Shown here: one piece after another, positions 14,682 to 16,906 of the stretch
Position numbering within the stretch: position 1 is the first letter of the stretch
Layout: each line of letters opens with the position of its first letter
Assembly: GCF_000292245.2 (NCBI RefSeq)
Contig: NZ_ALPT02000085.1
Coordinates: 1-16,906 of the forward strand
Reading direction: 5' to 3'
Source: Alkalihalobacillus alcalophilus ATCC 27647 = CGMCC 1.3604
GTDB lineage: Bacteria; Bacillota; Bacilli; Bacillales; Bacillaceae_D
DNA: 16,906 nucleotides
Made by a program: the position numbers and the translations under genes
The notes under the pieces: model-generated
Databases searched by the model: none
What the model saw: only the letters and a program-made list of their open reading frames with translations
Told to the model about the DNA's origin: nothing

Positions 14682-14690
14682 TGTTAAAAT
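14682..14690 (+). promoter_or_regulatory. Possible extended -10 promoter of the bcrC-like gene
   Basis: TGTTAAAAT has the TGn extension before a TAAAAT -10. The -35 region is weak. It lies about 60 bases before ATG 14749. Confidence 0.4.
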
Positions 14691-14748
14691 GAAGTTTCTA
14701 AATCTAGTTCAATTATTGGTTAATAAATAGTATTGGAGAATATAATTT

Positions 14749-15347
14749 ATGAGAGAATTAAATGAAAATTGGTTTCGGACCGTTAACGATCTCGGATTTG
14801 ATTATCCTTTTTTAAATACACCTTTTATTTGGATTGCCGAATATACTGTCATTTTTTTAGCCTTAATGGTTTTATTTTTTGGTTTAAACGAACAGAAACA
14901 CATAGGCATATGGTTTTAGCAGGTGGTTTTGCTTTTATTTTAGCTTGGATTACAGGGAATTTAGTTGGTCTTCTTTACCACAATTATCAACCCTTTCATG
15001 AAATGGTCGAAGTAAATCAACTTGTTTTTAAAGATATTGATAACTCATTTCCAAGTGATCATACGATTTTATTTTTTGCATTTTGTGTAGCCTTCTGGTT
15101 ATTTAATAAAAAGAATGTGATATGGCTTATACTCGCTCTATTAGTAGGGATTTCAAGAATTGCGGTGGGTGTCCATTACCCATTTGACATCATTGTCGGT
15201 GCTTTCATTGCCATCGTCTTTGCCATTGTGATGTATTATTGGGTACCGAATTCACAGTTGGTCTATAAACTACTAAACGTTTATGAAAGAATAGAAAATA
15301 AAATATTGCCACCAAAGAAAAACAATGAGAGAAGTTTAGATAACTAA
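14749..15347 (+). pseudogene. bcrC: BcrC-like undecaprenyl-diphosphatase (PAP2 family), frameshifted
   Basis: The intact product would be about 199 residues, near the 193 of B. subtilis BcrC. It would be a membrane PAP2 phosphatase that removes a phosphate from undecaprenyl pyrophosphate outside the membrane and gives bacitracin resistance. The ATG-started frame (14749, GGAG 10 bases upstream) encodes MRELNENWF to EYTVIFLALMVLFF, then runs off to a stop at 14919. The rest continues in the -1 frame from the T run at 14875-14880: WFKRTETH, PSDHT motif (NSFPSDHT), and SRIAVGVHYPFD (catalytic Arg, His, Asp). Adding one T restores the frame. The usual Arg of the first PAP2 motif is Gln (YQPF). It may be a real mutation, a sequencing error or recoding. 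Confidence 0.8.
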
Positions 15348-15399
15348 AAACCAAGAAGAATAAGTAAATAAGGGTGCCTCAAAAGCCCCTTTAATAGCC

Positions 15400-15438
15400 A
15401 AAACGACGAGAGGATAAATGAAACTCTTGTCGTTTTTT
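15400..15438 (+). terminator. Terminator after the bcrC-like gene
   Basis: AAAACGACGAGAG (15400-15412) pairs with CTCTTGTCGTTTT (15424-15436, one G-U pair), followed by T. A weaker hairpin (AAGGG/CCCTT) precedes it. Confidence 0.85.
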
Positions 15439-15584
15439 ATTTACTTAAAGGAAGGGAGCTTCAGCAGAGCGAAACAGGAAGTTCATCCGTACCATTTTGT
15501 ACTAGTTATTTGAGTAGTATAAATGTTAAAATTTTCTTAATAAATAAATTTTATTGACTTTTAATTTGAAAAAGGAGTGATCAG

Positions 15585-16304
15585 ATGATTTTGCATACGG
15601 AGATATATGGAAAAGGGGAACCGCTTTTATTTTTACATTCGGGTGGGGAAACGAGTCAATCTGATTATCAAGTACAGAAGGAATACTTTTCAAACAGTTA
15701 TCAAGTTATTATGCCCGATTTAAGTGGCCATGGAAAATCAGCGCAGAATAATTATGAATCAATTGACGAATTAATTCGGATCGGTACAAAAGATTTATAT
15801 GAAACGATTAAGCATTATAAATTAGAGAAAGTTCATATTGTAGGTAGTTCAGCGGGCTCTTTTTTAGCCATTCACTTTACAAACTTATATCCAGAGCTTG
15901 TGAAATCTCTTTGTATTACAGGTGTTCAGCCAATCAAGACGGAGAATTGGGATGAGCTTGAGGAGGATTCAAGGGAACAAAAGAAATCTTTACTCGGAGA
16001 CCCGGAAGTGGACGCCTTTTTTCAGAAGCTTCATCCAATGAATGATTGGAAAAAATTTGTGACTTTATCCTTGGAGGAAGGTTGGTATCCGTTTGAGTTA
16101 ATTGAAGAGTTAAAGCATACAAAAAAAATTCCGACATTAGTAGCAGCAGGGGAGAAGGTTTTGCCTGAAATTAAAGGAATTGTCCATTATTTAGAAAAAT
16201 ACCCAAGTGTTCATGTCGCAGTTATCCCTTTTGCTGGTCACCTTGTTCACCAAGAGCAGCCACAACTCTTTAATCAAATACTAGAACAATTTCTCCGAGC
16301 TTAG
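15585..16304 (+). CDS. Alpha/beta hydrolase
   Basis: A 239-residue cytoplasmic alpha/beta-hydrolase fold enzyme. The oxyanion-hole segment is HSGG (18-21), then PDLSGHGKS (44-52). The nucleophile elbow is GSSAG with Ser89 (87-91). The C-terminal catalytic His is His219 in FAGHLVHQEQP, and the acid is probably near Glu190 in VAAGEKVLP. The cap region (about 115-180) is short and helical. The substrate cannot be told from sequence; homologues include esterases, lactonases and C-C bond hydrolases. AAGGAG lies 7-8 bases before the ATG. The interrupted YhhN-like gene follows after 40 bases on the same strand, so the two may once have been co-transcribed. Confidence 0.88.
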   Translation: MILHTEIYGKGEPLLFLHSGGETSQSDYQVQKEYFSNSYQVIMPDLSGHGKSAQNNYESIDELIRIGTKDLYETIKHYKLEKVHIVGSSAGSFLAIHFTNLYPELVKSLCITGVQPIKTENWDELEEDSREQKKSLLGDPEVDAFFQKLHPMNDWKKFVTLSLEEGWYPFELIEELKHTKKIPTLVAAGEKVLPEIKGIVHYLEKYPSVHVAVIPFAGHLVHQEQPQLFNQILEQFLRA

Positions 16305-16344
16305 TCATATACATTAAAAAAGTATAGGTGAAGGGAGGCGTTTT

Positions 16345-16503
16345 ATGAAAGCGTTTATTTCGCTGTTGATTTTATTCATGGGTAGTTATTACATTTTTTT
16401 CTTTGAAGCGACTAGTTCATTAGCGACGGTCTTCTTTAAATTATTGCCGATGCTCCTGATTATTTTATATGGTCTATTTTATTTTGAACTACTCGCCACT
16501 TAG
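16345..16503 (+). pseudogene. N-terminal remnant of a YhhN/TMEM86-like (lysoplasmalogenase family) membrane protein, cut by an IS
   Basis: Starts at ATG 16345 with AGGGAGG about 7 bases upstream. About 46 native residues remain: a first transmembrane helix (FISLLILFMGSYYIFFF), then FFKLLPMLLIILYGLFY, which resembles the KPLPM-type start of YhhN/TMEM86 proteins. The frame then enters the IS right end and stops after ELLAT. YhhN-family proteins are about 200-residue polytopic membrane proteins. The remainder is not in the window. The family call rests on a short segment and is moderate. The disruption by the IS is clear. Confidence 0.55.
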
Positions 16504-16626
16504 CTAACGCTTGAAGTGGGAGATTCTTGGGAACAGAGCGTACTTGCCAGCGCATTTCTTTGCCGACAGAGGTTTCTCTTATGGACCAAGCTATCCCCGT
16601 CGATTCCTACGGTTCTGGATGTTGTT
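16464..16626 (-). ncRNA. Putative omega RNA (reRNA) scaffold of tnpB copy 2 plus guide
   Basis: This is the same conserved right-end segment as at 163-305, inverted, including the hairpin CCACTT/AAGTGG (16496-16519). The predicted guide reads AATAAAATAGACCATATAAA, the reverse complement of 16464-16483 inside the YhhN-like gene. Its 5' limit is unknown. Inferred from characterised TnpB systems. Confidence 0.4.
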
Positions 16627-16906
16627 TTAAGCCGTGTGGAAGGTTCTTAACCCTTCAGCTAGAATATTTTGGCTGGCATTGATATCTCGATCGTGATGTT
16701 TATCGCAAATAGGACACGTCCAATCCCTTATTTCAAGAGATTTCTTGCCGTCTTGATGTCCACATTCGGAACAGATTTGACTAGATGGATACCACCTGCT
16801 TATTTTCACGATGGTTTTCCCGTACCATTTTGCTTTGTATTCTAATTTCGATACAAAGGCAGACCAGGATACATCCGAGATGGATTTGGCTAACTTATGA
16901 TTACGC
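16484..16906 (-). mobile_element. Right-end part of an IS200/IS605 (IS1341-like) element, copy 2
   Basis: A near-identical inverted copy of 1-305, extending about 118 bases further into tnpB. The shared right end is AGTTCAA, ending at 16484. Differences from copy 1 include a small substitution/indel cluster near GAAATGCGCTGG versus GAAATCGGCTGG. The left end lies beyond the window. Confidence 0.85.
16627..16906 (-). CDS. tnpB: TnpB RNA-guided nuclease, C-terminal part (cut by window edge)
   Basis: The last ~92 residues of TnpB, with the frame open to the right window edge. The order is the RNHKLAKSISDVSWSAF helix, LEYKAKWYGKTIVKISRWYPSS, the zinc-finger half-sites CSECG and CPIC, and DRDINASQNI with the final RuvC Asp. 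These are all features expected of a functional TnpB C-terminus. A GTG at 16809 is in frame but is not the real start, because conserved TnpB sequence continues upstream of it. It is transcribed toward the interrupted YhhN-like gene. Confidence 0.88.
   Translation of the reverse strand, partial: RNHKLAKSISDVSWSAFVSKLEYKAKWYGKTIVKISRWYPSSQICSECGHQDGKKSLEIRDWTCPICDKHHDRDINASQNILAEGLRTFHTA

Noticed and set aside
15934..16137. Minus-strand open frame inside the hydrolase gene
   Set aside because: Shadow of the well-supported alpha/beta hydrolase.

Overview
The window looks like chromosomal DNA from a low-GC Gram-positive bacterium of the Bacillaceae. Signs are strong AGGAGG-type ribosome binding sites, TTG/GTG starts, sigma-A promoters, a Fur box, and AzlCD, HelD and BcrC proteins of Bacillus type. 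The acidic linker after the lipobox of the iron-binding lipoprotein is compatible with an alkaliphilic or halotolerant Bacillus relative, but this is inference. No species can be named from the sequence alone.

Layout: (1) 1-305 is the 3' end of an IS200/IS605-type (IS1341-like) tnpB element. A near-identical copy lies in opposite orientation at 16484-16906, so the window is bracketed by inverted IS ends. The second copy sits inside, and truncates, a gene that resembles a YhhN/TMEM86 lysoplasmalogenase (16345-). (2) 306-1211 is gene-free, mobile-element-like DNA: a ~900 bp stretch with 13 bp perfect terminal inverted repeats, containing two inverted ~130 bp copies of an intergenic repeat. (3) 1310-1765 encodes a CoxG-like SRPBCC protein. 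(4) 1965-6057 is a Fur-controlled iron(III)-siderophore/dicitrate ABC importer: promoter, Fur box, lipoprotein, intercistronic hairpin, two FecCD permeases, ATPase and terminator. (5) 6119-7567 holds a GNAT acetyltransferase (-) and a DsbA/FrnE-type thiol oxidoreductase (+). (6) 7629-9653 (-) holds azlD, azlC (branched-chain amino acid export family) and a TrmB-type regulator. (7) 9874-11916 (-) is a HelD-like RNA polymerase-associated helicase. Its upstream region carries three tandem 122-123 bp hairpin units. (8) 12578-14467 (+) holds two small unrecognised proteins, a second GNAT and a DinB-like protein, most with their own terminator. (9) 14749-15347 is a BcrC-like undecaprenyl-diphosphatase broken by a one-base shift in a T run. 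(10) 15585-16304 is an alpha/beta hydrolase, followed by the interrupted YhhN-like gene.

Functionally, the only clear multi-gene systems are the iron importer and the azlCD pair. The rest are single-gene units separated by hairpin terminators. The points most worth a second look are the paired TnpB right ends with readable guide segments, the hairpin array upstream of helD, the frameshifted bcrC, the hairpin between the iron-binding protein and its permeases, and the TrmB promoter whose layout moves the start codon. I found no convincing complete new defence or metabolic system.
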